The notes below the pieces were generated by a model that was given only the letters and a program-made list of their open reading frames with translations, made no database searches and was not told where the DNA came from. Positions 8,342 through 17,239 of a stretch of 21,702 nt of DNA are shown here, in pieces; the stretch's first letter is position 1; each line of letters opens with the position of its first letter. Both the position numbers and the translations under genes were made by a program. Location: assembly GCA_030066475.1 (NCBI GenBank), contig JASJBO010000031.1, positions 1-21,702 of the forward strand, given 5' to 3'. This DNA is from Myxococcota bacterium (GTDB lineage Bacteria > Myxococcota_A > UBA9160 > PR03).

Positions 8342-9796
8342 TCAAGCGGAAAGTCGGTGATGCTCCCGCCCGGCTCTCGGCCGCTGGCCCCGTCGCGCCA
8401 GCACGGCCATGGCCGCCAACGCGGCGCCGGTGCGCAGGGCCGCCGCCGGCTCCGGCGCCGTCGAGACCGTCAGGCTGTAGGCCCCCTGCTCGAACCGGCC
8501 CCACTCCTCGAACCACTCCTCGTCGTCGTCGTGTGCGAGCACGACGTACGTGCCAGCGGCGAGCGCCAGGGGGCTGATGTTCGCATGCTCGCCGAATTCG
8601 TCGTAGAAGATCTCGTCCGCGGCTGCGACGAACCCGCCGCCGATCGGCCAGGACGGATCGTACGCGTAGATCTGGACGTCCGCCTCGACCCGGCCTTCGT
8701 CGGCGTCGGCGAGCATCGCGACCTCGATCACCGTCTCGCGCGGGAGCGTGAACTGGTAGAGATCGACGAAGCTCGCCCAGTAGAGGCCCAGCTCGGGCAT
8801 CGGGCAGTCGTCCACTTCGAGCGCCCCCTGGACGGTCGTGTCGAGCGCGATCGGCTCCGTCACCTCGCACGCGGCCGCGTTCGGGGGGTCGTAGTCGAAG
8901 CTCAGCGTGTAGTCCCCGGCCCCCAGGTCGTCCTCGCTGGCCGCCACCACCGTGTAGGAGCCGCCGGGAAGCCAGCCGGACCACCAGCCGTCCCGATCGC
9001 GGCCGACCCGCAGGTCCTCGAGGCGCCCGGGGTAGGGCTCGGCGCGCACTTCGAAGTCCACGTCGAACTCGGGCGCATCCATCTGGATCGTCACGAAGCC
9101 GGGCACGTCGAGCCACAGCTCGTACAGGTCGACGAGCCCGGTCAGGTGGTCGTGGCCCATCTCGAGCCAGGTGCAGTCGCCGGGCGCGAGCGACCCCATG
9201 GCGGTCTCGCCGAACGCGAGCGGCGTCCGGCTCGCGCACATCGGATTCACTCCCGTCAGGCTCGTGCTCACCGTGTAGCTGCCCACGGCCCCCGCCGGAT
9301 TCCCGCGGAACAGGCCGTCGTCGTCGTCCCAGAAGCTGCCGGCGATGATCGCGTAGTTGCCCGGCGCCAGGAAGTACGCCGTGAGCGGGGCCTGGCTGAT
9401 GGGTTGCTGCGACGCCTCCTGGTCGTCCACCAGCTCCCGAAACTCGTCGTAGACGTTGGTGGCCATCGGGTCGTGCTCGTAGAGATGCACGTGCGGGCGC
9501 AGGTTGCTCGTCGACTCCTGGAGGATCTCGACGTCACCGTACTCGGTGAGCGTGAAGCAGTAGACGTCGCCGTAGGTCGCGCTCTCGGTGCGGCCCCAAC
9601 CGAGGTGCAGGCCCAGGTCCGAGATGGTGTCGTCGTCGCGCGTGAGCTCGCCGGCGAGGGTCCAAGGCTCCGCACCCGCGACGAGGGTGGTCTCGGCCTC
9701 GCAGTGATTCGCGCGGGCCGCTGCGGCCGACGACAGGCTCCCGATCAGGGAGAGGGCGATCACACCGAGCACCTTCACGCGCACGTCATTCGGCAT
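8342..9796 (-). CDS. Secreted PPC-like repeat protein with PEP-CTERM tail
   Basis: The 484-residue product has no known enzymatic motif. The ATG at 9796 gives a conventional signal peptide (MPNDVRVKVLGVIALSL, cleavage near ARA-N). An in-frame TTG at 9814 is possible, and neither has a clear ribosome-binding site. The mature part has three successive beta-rich segments of about 130 residues (about 30-165, 165-300 and 300-445). Each carries phrases such as LAPGNYAIIAGSFWDDDDG, LPGGSYTVVAASEDD and LAAGTYVVLAHDDDEE, typical of bacterial pre-peptidase C-terminal (PPC) domains. Residues 447 onward form a PEP-CTERM signal: APEP, a hydrophobic helix (GAALAAMAVLA), then an Arg cluster. An exosortase elsewhere would process it. 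It lies 50 bp upstream of the protease gene on the same strand, so co-transcription is likely. It is strongly acidic overall. Confidence 0.8.
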   Translation of the reverse strand: MPNDVRVKVLGVIALSLIGSLSSAAAARANHCEAETTLVAGAEPWTLAGELTRDDDTISDLGLHLGWGRTESATYGDVYCFTLTEYGDVEILQESTSNLRPHVHLYEHDPMATNVYDEFRELVDDQEASQQPISQAPLTAYFLAPGNYAIIAGSFWDDDDGLFRGNPAGAVGSYTVSTSLTGVNPMCASRTPLAFGETAMGSLAPGDCTWLEMGHDHLTGLVDLYELWLDVPGFVTIQMDAPEFDVDFEVRAEPYPGRLEDLRVGRDRDGWWSGWLPGGSYTVVAASEDDLGAGDYTLSFDYDPPNAAACEVTEPIALDTTVQGALEVDDCPMPELGLYWASFVDLYQFTLPRETVIEVAMLADADEGRVEADVQIYAYDPSWPIGGGFVAAADEIFYDEFGEHANISPLALAAGTYVVLAHDDDEEWFEEWGRFEQGAYSLTVSTAPEPAAALRTGAALAAMAVLARRGQRPRAGREHHRLSA

Positions 9797-10078
9797 CTGG
9801 ACACAGAGATGCAATCGACGTGCCGGACGTCCGAAGCCGGGACGGGCCCAGCCGTGCCGCTAGTGTCTTCCGTCCGACAGGCCCATGCCACGGCCGCTGG
9901 GGCCGATCGCCGCAGCGCGACCACGCCGGTCCCACCGAGCGCTCGCGACCACGACGCGACGGATCACTCCATCACCTGGGCGCTGAGGAGTCGCGAGCGC
10001 CCAGCCACTCGCGCAGATGGCGGAGCGACGGCTCCCGGATTCGTCTAGCGTCTCGTTGCCAGCCGAGAGGAGCCCGCG
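9797..10078. promoter_or_regulatory. Divergent intergenic region, protease operon / GST
   Basis: These 282 bp separate the minus-strand operon from the plus-strand GST gene and should carry promoters for both. One clear element is visible: an 8-bp perfect inverted repeat, TGGGCGCT (9977-9984) and AGCGCCCA (9996-10003), with an 11-base spacer. It could be an operator or hairpin. A TAGCGT hexamer at 10046-10051 is a possible -10 for the GST gene, but no convincing -35 is seen. No gene is supported here. Confidence 0.35.
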
Positions 10079-10810
10079 TTGCCCACGCCCTACGAGCTCT
10101 ACTACTGGCCCAACATCCCCGGTCGCGGCGAGTTCGTCCGCCTCGTCCTGGAGGAGGCTGCGACGCCCTACCGCGATCTCGGCCGGCTCCCGGCGGAGCA
10201 GGGCGGAGGCGTCGAGGCCGTGGTGGCGTTCTGGGCCGGCCAGCGCGAGGGCCATCCCATCTTCGCGCCGCCGGTTCTGAAGCAGGGCGAGCTCGTTCTC
10301 TCCCAGACGGCGGCGATCTGTCACTTCCTCGGCCGCCGTCACGAGCTGACGCCGCAGGACGAAGCGGGCCAGGCACAGGCGCTGGCGCTCCAGCTCACGA
10401 TTGCCGACCTCGTCGTGGAGGCACACGACACCCATCATCCCATCAGCGCCTGGCTCTACTACGAGGACCAGCAGGCCGAGTCGAAGCGGCGCGCGCCGCA
10501 CTTCGTGAGCCAGCGGCTGCCGCGCTTCCTCCAGTACTTCGAGCGCGTGCTGCGTCACAACGGCGGCGACGTGCTGGTCGGCGAGCGCATCTCGCACGCC
10601 GACCTCGGGCTCTTCCAGGTGCTCGAAGGTGTTGCCTACGCCTTCCCCCGTGGCTTCGCGCTCGCGAGCGAGTCGACACCGGGCGTGCTCGCGCTGCGTG
10701 AGCGGGTGCGGGAACGACCGCGCATCGCCGCCTACCTGGCGTCGGAACGCCGGATGCACTTCAACCAGGAGGGCATCTTTCGGCGCTACCCGGAGCTCGA
10801 CGCGGACTGA
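10079..10810 (+). CDS. Glutathione S-transferase, sigma-like
   Basis: The 243-residue product has the usual length of a soluble GST, which conjugates glutathione to electrophiles in the cytoplasm. The start is TTG at 10079, chosen because GAGAGGAG sits just upstream and the family motif begins at once. The N-terminal thioredoxin-like domain (1-88) opens YELYYWPNIPGRGEFVR, matching the sigma/alpha/mu pattern in which Tyr9 would activate glutathione. The cis-proline lies in APPVLKQ (about 63-69), and SQTAAI (75-80) is the glutathione-contacting segment. The C-terminal helical domain contains ISHADLGLFQVLEG, the usual N-capping region with its Asp. It is transcribed alone or with the next gene, 83 bp downstream. 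Its substrate cannot be predicted. Class assignment is moderately sure; the fold is secure. Confidence 0.88.
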   Translation: MPTPYELYYWPNIPGRGEFVRLVLEEAATPYRDLGRLPAEQGGGVEAVVAFWAGQREGHPIFAPPVLKQGELVLSQTAAICHFLGRRHELTPQDEAGQAQALALQLTIADLVVEAHDTHHPISAWLYYEDQQAESKRRAPHFVSQRLPRFLQYFERVLRHNGGDVLVGERISHADLGLFQVLEGVAYAFPRGFALASESTPGVLALRERVRERPRIAAYLASERRMHFNQEGIFRRYPELDAD

Positions 10811-10893
10811 GCGCTCCCTTGCGGAGCTTGCCGTTGCCCTCGCCGGGGGAAGTGACGCACGCCCGCCCCGGGCGGATCTCCCCAGAATGGGGG

Positions 10894-12408
10894 ATGGAGC
10901 GACCGCCCACCTCCGCCTACGCTTGGGGCGTGCGGCGGTGTCACGCGTTGCTTGCGCTTGCCTTCCTGGTCGTCGAGCCGGCCCGGGCCCAGCTCGTGGC
11001 GGAGCCCAGCGAGTACGACTGCACGATCATCGCGAGCACCGACCAGTTCCCCGAGGGACTGCTCGGCCCGCCGACGATGAACGCGTCCGGCCGCGTGGCG
11101 TTCCTGGCGCGCGTCGCGGGCCAGGGGCCGAGCTTCGAGATCCACACGGGCGTCGGCGACACCGACGCCGGCGGCGTTCCGATCACGGGCGCCATCGCGC
11201 GCAGCGGTCCACCCACCGATCCCGACGCCTTCTTCGCCTCGATCGAGGGCCCCGTGATCGAGAACCAGGGTCGCGTGTTCTGGCTGGGCTCCGAGCAGCC
11301 GAGCAGCGGGCCGCCGGTGATCGGGATCTACCGCAAGCGCTCCGACGCGCCCCTGTTCGTCGACCCGAGCCCACGCGTCCAGACCGGCGACGGCAACCCG
11401 CTGAATCCGCTGGTCGCCCTCCGCCAGGGGCCCACCGGCAACAGCTCCGGCACCATGCTCTACATCGCTCGCCGACAGAACGACGCGGGCGACGCGCTCT
11501 TCCGCGGTCCCGGCTCGGTGGGCTCGGTGATCGCCATGGCCAATGGCCCCGAGTACCAGACGCTGGGCGCGTTCGTGATCGACCTCGTGCAGCCGTGGTA
11601 CGCCTTCCTGGGCATCCTCCCGGACGGCGTCGACCAGCGCCTGCGGCTCAACCTGACGACCGTCGAGACGGTCGCGACGGACCAGGGGGAGTTCCTGAGC
11701 GGCATCTCGATCTCGGGGAACGCGATTGCCATCACCGCCTACGTGAGGTCGGCGGGCCGCGACTGGCAGCTGCGCCGCGCCACCGCGCTCGGCTTCGCCA
11801 CCCTGGTCGACTCGACGCTCGACACGACGGGCGCCAGCACGAGCCCGGCCCAGACCTCGATCAACGCCTTCGGCGAGGTCGTGGCGGGCGGCGGGCTGGG
11901 CGAGCCGCTGCTGTTCGCCGACGGCTCGGTGCTCCGCGAGGTCGTCTGCCGCGACATGCTCGCGACCTTCGGCACGGTCGTGTTCCCGCGGCTCGAGATC
12001 TCGCCGCGCGCCATCAACAGCGACGGCGAGATCGCGTTCCGCGCCGAGACGGGTTCCGTCGTGCTCTCCACCGGGGCCGACGAGGCCTTCATCGTCCGGG
12101 CGACCCCGTTCCAGCACCCGCGCCCGGCGGTGTGCACCGGCCTCCCGGACGGCGCCTTCTGCGACGACCTCGACCCGGAGACCATCGCGTTCTGCGCGGC
12201 CGACACGTGCGTCCCAGAGCCGGTCCCGGAGCCGCGCTCTCCCGTCGGTCACGCGGCCGTGTTCGCTGCGATCGCGGCGCTTGCCTGGAGCCGCCGGCGG
12301 CGCGCTCAGGAGGCGCAGACGGGAACCAGCGTCTCGCGCTTGGTCCGCTCCAGGACGAAGCGGTGCATCTGCTCGCCCGGCATGGGCTCGCCCAGCGCGA
12401 AGCCCTGA
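10894..12408 (+). CDS. Secreted repeat protein with PEP-CTERM tail and overlapping extension
   Basis: The 504-residue product is unnamed. The ATG at 10894 is chosen; TTG 10819 and GTG 10930 are alternatives, the last giving a shorter but adequate signal peptide (HALLALAFLVVEPARAQ). The mature region repeats a short pattern of Asn, small residues and Gly followed by a beta strand: MNASGRVAFLARV, ENQGRVFWLG, INAFGEVVAGG and INSDGEIAFRAE. This recurs in surface propeller-like proteins. Four Cys residues near the C-terminus (CTGLPDGAFCDD, FCAADTC) may form disulfides. A PEP-CTERM follows: VPEPVPEPR, a hydrophobic segment (AAVFAAIAALAW) and SRRRR. Such tails normally end within a few residues of the Arg cluster. 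Here the frame stays open for 33 more residues, overlapping the convergent c-di-GMP gene by 103 bp. Possible explanations are a lost stop codon or a sequence error. Confidence 0.75.
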   Translation: MERPPTSAYAWGVRRCHALLALAFLVVEPARAQLVAEPSEYDCTIIASTDQFPEGLLGPPTMNASGRVAFLARVAGQGPSFEIHTGVGDTDAGGVPITGAIARSGPPTDPDAFFASIEGPVIENQGRVFWLGSEQPSSGPPVIGIYRKRSDAPLFVDPSPRVQTGDGNPLNPLVALRQGPTGNSSGTMLYIARRQNDAGDALFRGPGSVGSVIAMANGPEYQTLGAFVIDLVQPWYAFLGILPDGVDQRLRLNLTTVETVATDQGEFLSGISISGNAIAITAYVRSAGRDWQLRRATALGFATLVDSTLDTTGASTSPAQTSINAFGEVVAGGGLGEPLLFADGSVLREVVCRDMLATFGTVVFPRLEISPRAINSDGEIAFRAETGSVVLSTGADEAFIVRATPFQHPRPAVCTGLPDGAFCDDLDPETIAFCAADTCVPEPVPEPRSPVGHAAVFAAIAALAWSRRRRAQEAQTGTSVSRLVRSRTKRCICSPGMGSPSAKP

Positions 12409-15392
12409 ACCTCGTCGCAGCCGAGCGCGCCCAGCACGGGCATCGCGTCGGGATCGTCGACCCCTTCGGCAACCACGGAGAGGCCCAGGCTGTGGGCGAG
12501 CGAGCAGGTGCCGTCCATCAGGCGCTCGGCCTGCGGGTTCCCGGCGACGTCCTGCACCAGCGAGCGGTCGAGCTTCACGATCGAGACCGGCAGGGTGGTC
12601 AGGCAGCTCAGCGACGAGAAACCGGTCCCGAAGTCGTCGAGCGAGAAGTCGACGCCGAGCGAGCAGATCTCGCGCATGACCCGATCGGTCTCGGCCATCG
12701 GCTCCACGATCATGCGCTCGGTGATCTCGAGCTCGAGGTGGCGCGGATCGAGGCCGGCGCGCTCCAGCGCCTGGGCCACCCGCCGCGGGAAGCCGGGATC
12801 GCACAGCTGGAGCGCGGAGATGTTGACCGAGATCCGGAAGTCGTCCCAGCCGCTGCGCACCCACGCGCCGGCCTGCATGCAGGCGGCGTTCAGCACCAGC
12901 TCGCCGAGCTGGTACACCACGCCGAGCTCCTCGGCCACCGGGATGAACTCGTCGGGCGCCACCCGGCCGAGCGTCCGCGAGGTCCAGCGCGCGAGCGCCT
13001 CCGCGCCGACGCAGCGGCCGTCGAGCGTCGACCAGCGCGGCTGGAAGTAGACGCCGATCTCCCACTGCTCGATGGCCGAGGGCAGCGCGCGCACGATCGC
13101 CGCATGCCGCGCCGCCGCCTCCGCGGGGTCGGCCGGCAGCGCGTCCGCGTCGTCCCGCGCCTCGCCGAGGTCCGCTTCGACGCGGTTGCGCCCGCCGTGC
13201 TTGGCGCGGTAGAGCGCGTCGTCGGCGCGATCGATCAGGGCGACGCCGTCGTCGTCGGGCCAGCGCTGGGCCACGCCGATGCTCACGGTGACGCCGAAGG
13301 TCTGGCCGTCCCGCCCGTCGATCTCGAGGCCCTCCACGGCCCGGCGGATCCGCTCGGCGGTCTGGCAGGCGCCGGCGGCGTCGGTGTCGGGCAGCACGAC
13401 CAGGAACTCCTCGCCGCCGAAGCGGCCGGCCAGGTCGGTGCTGCGCAGCGTGTGCTGGATCGCGTCCGCGGTGCGGCGCAGCGCGGCGTCTCCCACGCCG
13501 TGCCCGTAGCTGTCGTTGACGCGCTTGAATCGGTCGAGGTCGATCATCAGCACGGAGAGCGGGGCACCGTGCTCCTCGGCGCGCAAGACCTCGCGGTCGA
13601 GGGCGTCGCAGGTGAAGCGCCGCGACCGCAGCCCCGTCACCGGGTCGCTGGCGGAGATCTCTTCGAGCTGGCGGTTCTTCTCGCGCAGCTCGCGCAGCGC
13701 GTCCGCGAGCTTGGTGGTGCGCTCGTCGACCTTGCCCTCGAGCGAGCGGTTCAGCTCGCGGACGGCCTCGAGCGAGTAGGCGTTCTGGATCGCCACCGCC
13801 GCCTGATTCGCGAGCACCTTGAGCAGGCGCCGATCCTCGGCCCCGTAGATGCGTCCGTCGCGGCGCGGCCCCAGCGAGAGGAAGCCCACCAGGTGCTCCT
13901 GGGTGCGCATCGGCACCAGCAGTCCGCCGTCCCGCAGGTCCCAGGGCTCGGCGGAGGCCGCGACCAGCTCCACCCAGGCCGACGCGTCGGAAGCCTCCGA
14001 CGCGGGCCCGGTGGCGAGCACCGACTCGAAGCCGTCCGCCTTCGAGGGACGCGAGACCACCTCGATCGACGCGGGTCCGAGGGCCTCGCCGACCGTGTCG
14101 CGCAGCTCTTCGGCCACGACCGCCAGGCTCGCCACCGAGGCGAAGCGGGCGCTGGCGCGCTCGACGGTGCGCTGGAAGTCGTAGGCGGCGCGGAAGAAGA
14201 GACGGTCGAGCCACTGCTGGATGCGATCGCGCAGCGGCAGCAGGACGAGCGCCGTCAGCGCCGGGAACGTCGCCGCCCACTGCACGCCGCTGTCCTGGCT
14301 CGTGGTGAAGCGATCGAGCGCCAGGGAGCCCGCGAGGTAGGTGGCGGTGATCAGGATGCTCGACGAGAAATACACCAGGCCCCGGCGAATCAGCAGGTCC
14401 ACCCCGAGCAGGTTGTGACGCAGCACGGCGTAGCCCAGCGAGAGCGGGAACAGGAAGGCAGTGAAGGCGATCGCGTTCTGCGCCACCTGCCCGCCGGAGA
14501 GCGCGCTGCCGAGGGCCAGGACGATCGGCGGCGTGAGCGCCAGCGCGGTGCCGAGCGCGAGCAGCTTGATGCGCTGGCGCGACTCGAACGAGCGCGAGCG
14601 CGCGAAGCGGACGACCTGTGAGACGACCAGGAGCGACGCGGCGGCCGGGTTGGCCAGGTTCGCCGCGCCGTGCCAGAAGACGTAGGTGTCGGGATCCCGC
14701 AGCCCGATCTGATAGCCGACTGCGAACAGCAGCCCGACCCCCCACACCGCCGGCAGCAGCCCCGGATGGCGGCGGACCGGTGCGGCCGGCTCGGGGAAGC
14801 CGAGGGCCATGGCCACGAAGGCCGGCGCCAGCAGGGCCTCTGCCAGCGCGTGCAGCCGGAACAGGTGCGACGGCCCGTACAGATCCATCCCGGTGAGGCC
14901 CCAGACGGCCGAGACCAGCAGCAGCGGTGCGGTCGCGTTCGCGAGCGGATGGGAGCGGCGCAGGAAGCGGATGCCCAGGCCCACCGCGGCCATGACCAGC
15001 GCGTTGAGCAGGTAGGCGCCGAACAGCAGCAGGAAGTCCACCCGTTCGAAGCGCCGCACCGGGAAGGTCCGCTCGACCTCCCGGCCGTCGCTGCGGAAGC
15101 GGTAGGACACCGGCGTGCCCGCGGCGAGCTCCGCCACGGCCGCCCGCACTGCCGGACCGCCGCGCACGGCCACTCCGTCCACCGCCACGACCTCGTGCTG
15201 GTAGACCGACTTCGCGTCGGGCCAGTGTGCGAGCCCGGCCGATGCGACGACACCGTTGTCGAGCACCAGGAAGCCGGGATAGGTCGTGCCGACCCAGCGC
15301 TCCGACCCGCGCACGCCGACCGCGGCCACCAGGACGACCACGAGCAGCGCCGCCCAGAGCAGCGTGTCTCGGATGAATCCGTTCGAACTCAT
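12306..15392 (-). CDS. Membrane bifunctional diguanylate cyclase/phosphodiesterase (PDZ-like, 7TM, GAF, GGDEF, EAL)
   Basis: This 1028-residue inner-membrane protein makes and/or degrades c-di-GMP. The ATG at 15392 follows GGAGGA at slightly long spacing. Order: a first helix (8-27); a PDZ-like extracytoplasmic part (about 35-115, with the phrase VVAVDGVAVRGG); about seven further membrane helices (118-390) ending in IRRGLVYFSSSILITATYLAGS, as in 7TM sensor kinases; a GAF domain (about 405-540); a coiled coil (540-580); GGDEF (580-745); and EAL (775-1015). The cyclase site is GGEEF (659-663), a functional variant, with an intact inhibitory RxxD (R650-D653). EAL residues seen: E798 in EALAR, N857, E889, D919/D920, K940, E976 and Q996. 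Both halves therefore look competent. The gene has its own upstream region and ends convergently with, and overlapping, the PEP-CTERM gene. The input signal is unknown. Confidence 0.92.
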   Translation of the reverse strand: MSSNGFIRDTLLWAALLVVVLVAAVGVRGSERWVGTTYPGFLVLDNGVVASAGLAHWPDAKSVYQHEVVAVDGVAVRGGPAVRAAVAELAAGTPVSYRFRSDGREVERTFPVRRFERVDFLLLFGAYLLNALVMAAVGLGIRFLRRSHPLANATAPLLLVSAVWGLTGMDLYGPSHLFRLHALAEALLAPAFVAMALGFPEPAAPVRRHPGLLPAVWGVGLLFAVGYQIGLRDPDTYVFWHGAANLANPAAASLLVVSQVVRFARSRSFESRQRIKLLALGTALALTPPIVLALGSALSGGQVAQNAIAFTAFLFPLSLGYAVLRHNLLGVDLLIRRGLVYFSSSILITATYLAGSLALDRFTTSQDSGVQWAATFPALTALVLLPLRDRIQQWLDRLFFRAAYDFQRTVERASARFASVASLAVVAEELRDTVGEALGPASIEVVSRPSKADGFESVLATGPASEASDASAWVELVAASAEPWDLRDGGLLVPMRTQEHLVGFLSLGPRRDGRIYGAEDRRLLKVLANQAAVAIQNAYSLEAVRELNRSLEGKVDERTTKLADALRELREKNRQLEEISASDPVTGLRSRRFTCDALDREVLRAEEHGAPLSVLMIDLDRFKRVNDSYGHGVGDAALRRTADAIQHTLRSTDLAGRFGGEEFLVVLPDTDAAGACQTAERIRRAVEGLEIDGRDGQTFGVTVSIGVAQRWPDDDGVALIDRADDALYRAKHGGRNRVEADLGEARDDADALPADPAEAAARHAAIVRALPSAIEQWEIGVYFQPRWSTLDGRCVGAEALARWTSRTLGRVAPDEFIPVAEELGVVYQLGELVLNAACMQAGAWVRSGWDDFRISVNISALQLCDPGFPRRVAQALERAGLDPRHLELEITERMIVEPMAETDRVMREICSLGVDFSLDDFGTGFSSLSCLTTLPVSIVKLDRSLVQDVAGNPQAERLMDGTCSLAHSLGLSVVAEGVDDPDAMPVLGALGCDEVQGFALGEPMPGEQMHRFVLERTKRETLVPVCAS

Positions 15393-15829
15393 CGGGTCGC
15401 AGTTCCTCCGCGACGCTTGCACACGACCATGACCTCCATGTCGCTCCGGCTCCTCGAGCTCCAGCGGCATGCGAATCGTCCTCTCGTGGCGGACGACCAG
15501 GGTCCTGGGCGGCACAGAGAGCAAGCTCCGTGCCCGTCGCGGGCGAATGCTCAACTCACCGAATTCGATGGCTTTTTCGCTTGGGAGGGAATCCGCGTTC
15601 GGTGACGCGCAGCGGCGGCGGCGCCAGTGCGACCGGCAGCAGCCGCCGCAACCGCGCGAGTCGCAACGAGACGCGCTGGCAACCGGCTGACCGGTATCGC
15701 GCCCGCGGCGCGCTCGGGCGCGGCGGCCGGAGCGATTGCGGAGCCAGTCCGGCGGCCTGCGCGCGCGACTGCTCACGCGTCGCACAGCCACTGCTGGCAA
15801 CGCGAGCGCCGCTCCGGAGTGCGCGTCCG
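15393..15829. other. 437-bp intergenic region upstream of the c-di-GMP enzyme
   Basis: It lies between the start of the c-di-GMP gene and the stop of the RCC1 gene, both minus strand. Open frames here lack ribosome-binding sites and recognisable protein features, so no gene is called. A relatively A+T-rich patch at about 15545-15600, containing GAATTCGATGGCTTTTTCGC, is the likeliest promoter area, but no confident -35/-10 pair was found. I looked for a c-di-GMP riboswitch (GEMM) and did not see its conserved core. Confidence 0.4.
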
Positions 15830-17239
15830 CTACCTCACGGGCCCGACGCGATCCGACGCACCCCGGGCCACGACGCGTCGCCGCCGGCGCGCCAGCCCCG
15901 CGAGGGCGCCGGCCGCTGCCAGCCCGCCGCCCGACGGCTCCGGGAGCGTCGCCACCAGCAGGCTGTGCTGGAAGCCCGCCGAGATGTCGGTGACGAAGAG
16001 GCCGGCCAGGTTCGTGGTGTCGATCGGCGTTGCGACCGTGGCCTCACCCGCGGTGAGACCCAGCCCGGTGGCCCCGTCGCCGTGCCAGCCGAACGAGAAC
16101 ACGGTGCCGTCCTCGGCGCGCAGCAGGCTGTGGTTGACGCCGGCCGCGACCTGGGCGATCGCGCGGCCGCCCAGGTTGCTCGCGTCGATCGCGGTCGGGA
16201 TCAGCGTCTCGCCCATCCTCGTGCCCTGGCCGGTCACCCCGCTGAGGTTCGTGCCACACGCGAATACGGTGCCGTCCTCGGCCAGCAGCAGGCTGTGCTG
16301 GGCCCCCGCCGACACCTGCTCGATCGCGAGCGGACCGAGGTTGGTCGTGTCGATCGGCGTGGGCACCAGCGTGTCGCCCGTATTCGTGCCGAGGCAGGTG
16401 CGCCCGTCGGCGTTGTCGCCGAACGCGAAGACGGTGCCGTCGTCGGCCAGGACCAGGCTGTGGATGTCGCCGGCCGACAGCTGGACGATTTCGCGCTGGC
16501 CGATGTTCGTGGCATCGATGGCCGTGGCCGACAAGAAGACGCCGCTCGTGCCGACCCCGGCCTGGCCCTCGTAGCCCGCTCCGAAGCCGAACACGGTGCC
16601 GAGCTCGGAGAGCACCAGGCTGTGGGAGCCGCCCGCCGCGACCTGCGTCACGGCGAGCTGTCCCAGCTGCCCGGCATCGATGGGCGTCGGCACGAGCGCG
16701 CTCTTGGCCTCCCCCAGGCCCGTCTGGGCGGCGCCCCCGTTCCCCAGCGAGAAGACGACGCCGTCTTCCCGGAGCAGCAGGCTGTGTGCGCCACCCACCG
16801 ACAGCTGCGTGATGTCGAGCGCGCCGAACGGCACCGGGTCGATGATCGAGGCCGTCGGTGTGATGCCGCTCGGCGTACCCTGGCCGGTCCGGTTGTTGGT
16901 GTTGACGCCGCAGGCCCAGGCGCTGCCGTCCTCGGCCAGCAGGTGAGTGTGGCGACCGTAGCCGAGCAGCGTGCCGCCCGAGGCCGACACCTGCAGCAGG
17001 CCCAGCGTCCCGAGATTGCTGGTGTCGATCGCCGTCGCGATCGAGGCGGCGCCCTGGTCGGTGCCGAGACAGGTCTTGCCGCTCACGTTGCGGCCGAAGC
17101 CGAAGACGTCGCCCACGAGCGGCTCGGCGGACCCCACGCCGGGCACGAGCAGGATCACCAGCACCAGCGCGCACCTCGCGGCGCACGACCGCCGCGGCAG
17201 CGCGACAGCTCCGGCCCTTGCGAGTGCGACCTCTCCCAC
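15830..17239 (-). CDS. Secreted RCC1-type beta-propeller with PEP-CTERM tail
   Basis: The 469-residue product is exported. The start is GTG at 17239, chosen for the GGGAGG eight bases upstream. A signal peptide (CALVLVILLVPGVGSA) leads into seven RCC1 repeats of about 50-60 residues. The hallmark is HSLLLxEDGxVFxxGxNxxGxxGxG, for example GAQHSLLLAEDGTVFACG and GDIHSLVLADDGTVFAFG. The first strand (GDVFGFGRNVSGKTCLG) and last strand (AGFQHSLLVA) would close the ring velcro-style. RCC1 propellers are binding scaffolds, and no catalytic residues are apparent. From residue 432 there is a PEP-CTERM signal: LPEP, a glycine/alanine hydrophobic helix, RRRRR, then a short tail. Surface display through an exosortase is inferred. 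It diverges from the porin across a region with tandem 11-bp repeats. Confidence 0.88.
   Translation of the reverse strand: MGEVALARAGAVALPRRSCAARCALVLVILLVPGVGSAEPLVGDVFGFGRNVSGKTCLGTDQGAASIATAIDTSNLGTLGLLQVSASGGTLLGYGRHTHLLAEDGSAWACGVNTNNRTGQGTPSGITPTASIIDPVPFGALDITQLSVGGAHSLLLREDGVVFSLGNGGAAQTGLGEAKSALVPTPIDAGQLGQLAVTQVAAGGSHSLVLSELGTVFGFGAGYEGQAGVGTSGVFLSATAIDATNIGQREIVQLSAGDIHSLVLADDGTVFAFGDNADGRTCLGTNTGDTLVPTPIDTTNLGPLAIEQVSAGAQHSLLLAEDGTVFACGTNLSGVTGQGTRMGETLIPTAIDASNLGGRAIAQVAAGVNHSLLRAEDGTVFSFGWHGDGATGLGLTAGEATVATPIDTTNLAGLFVTDISAGFQHSLLVATLPEPSGGGLAAAGALAGLARRRRRVVARGASDRVGPVR

Noticed and set aside
9977..10003. Inverted repeat as an intrinsic terminator
   Set aside because: No T-tract follows and it lies between divergent promoters, so an operator or chance hairpin is more likely.
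10629..14745. Very long open frames on both strands across the GST, PEP-CTERM and c-di-GMP genes
   Set aside because: Their translations mirror real genes in other frames and contain no recognisable domain or ribosome-binding site.
15393..15829. c-di-GMP (GEMM) riboswitch upstream of the GGDEF-EAL gene
   Set aside because: The conserved core and tetraloop-receptor pattern were not found on the minus strand.
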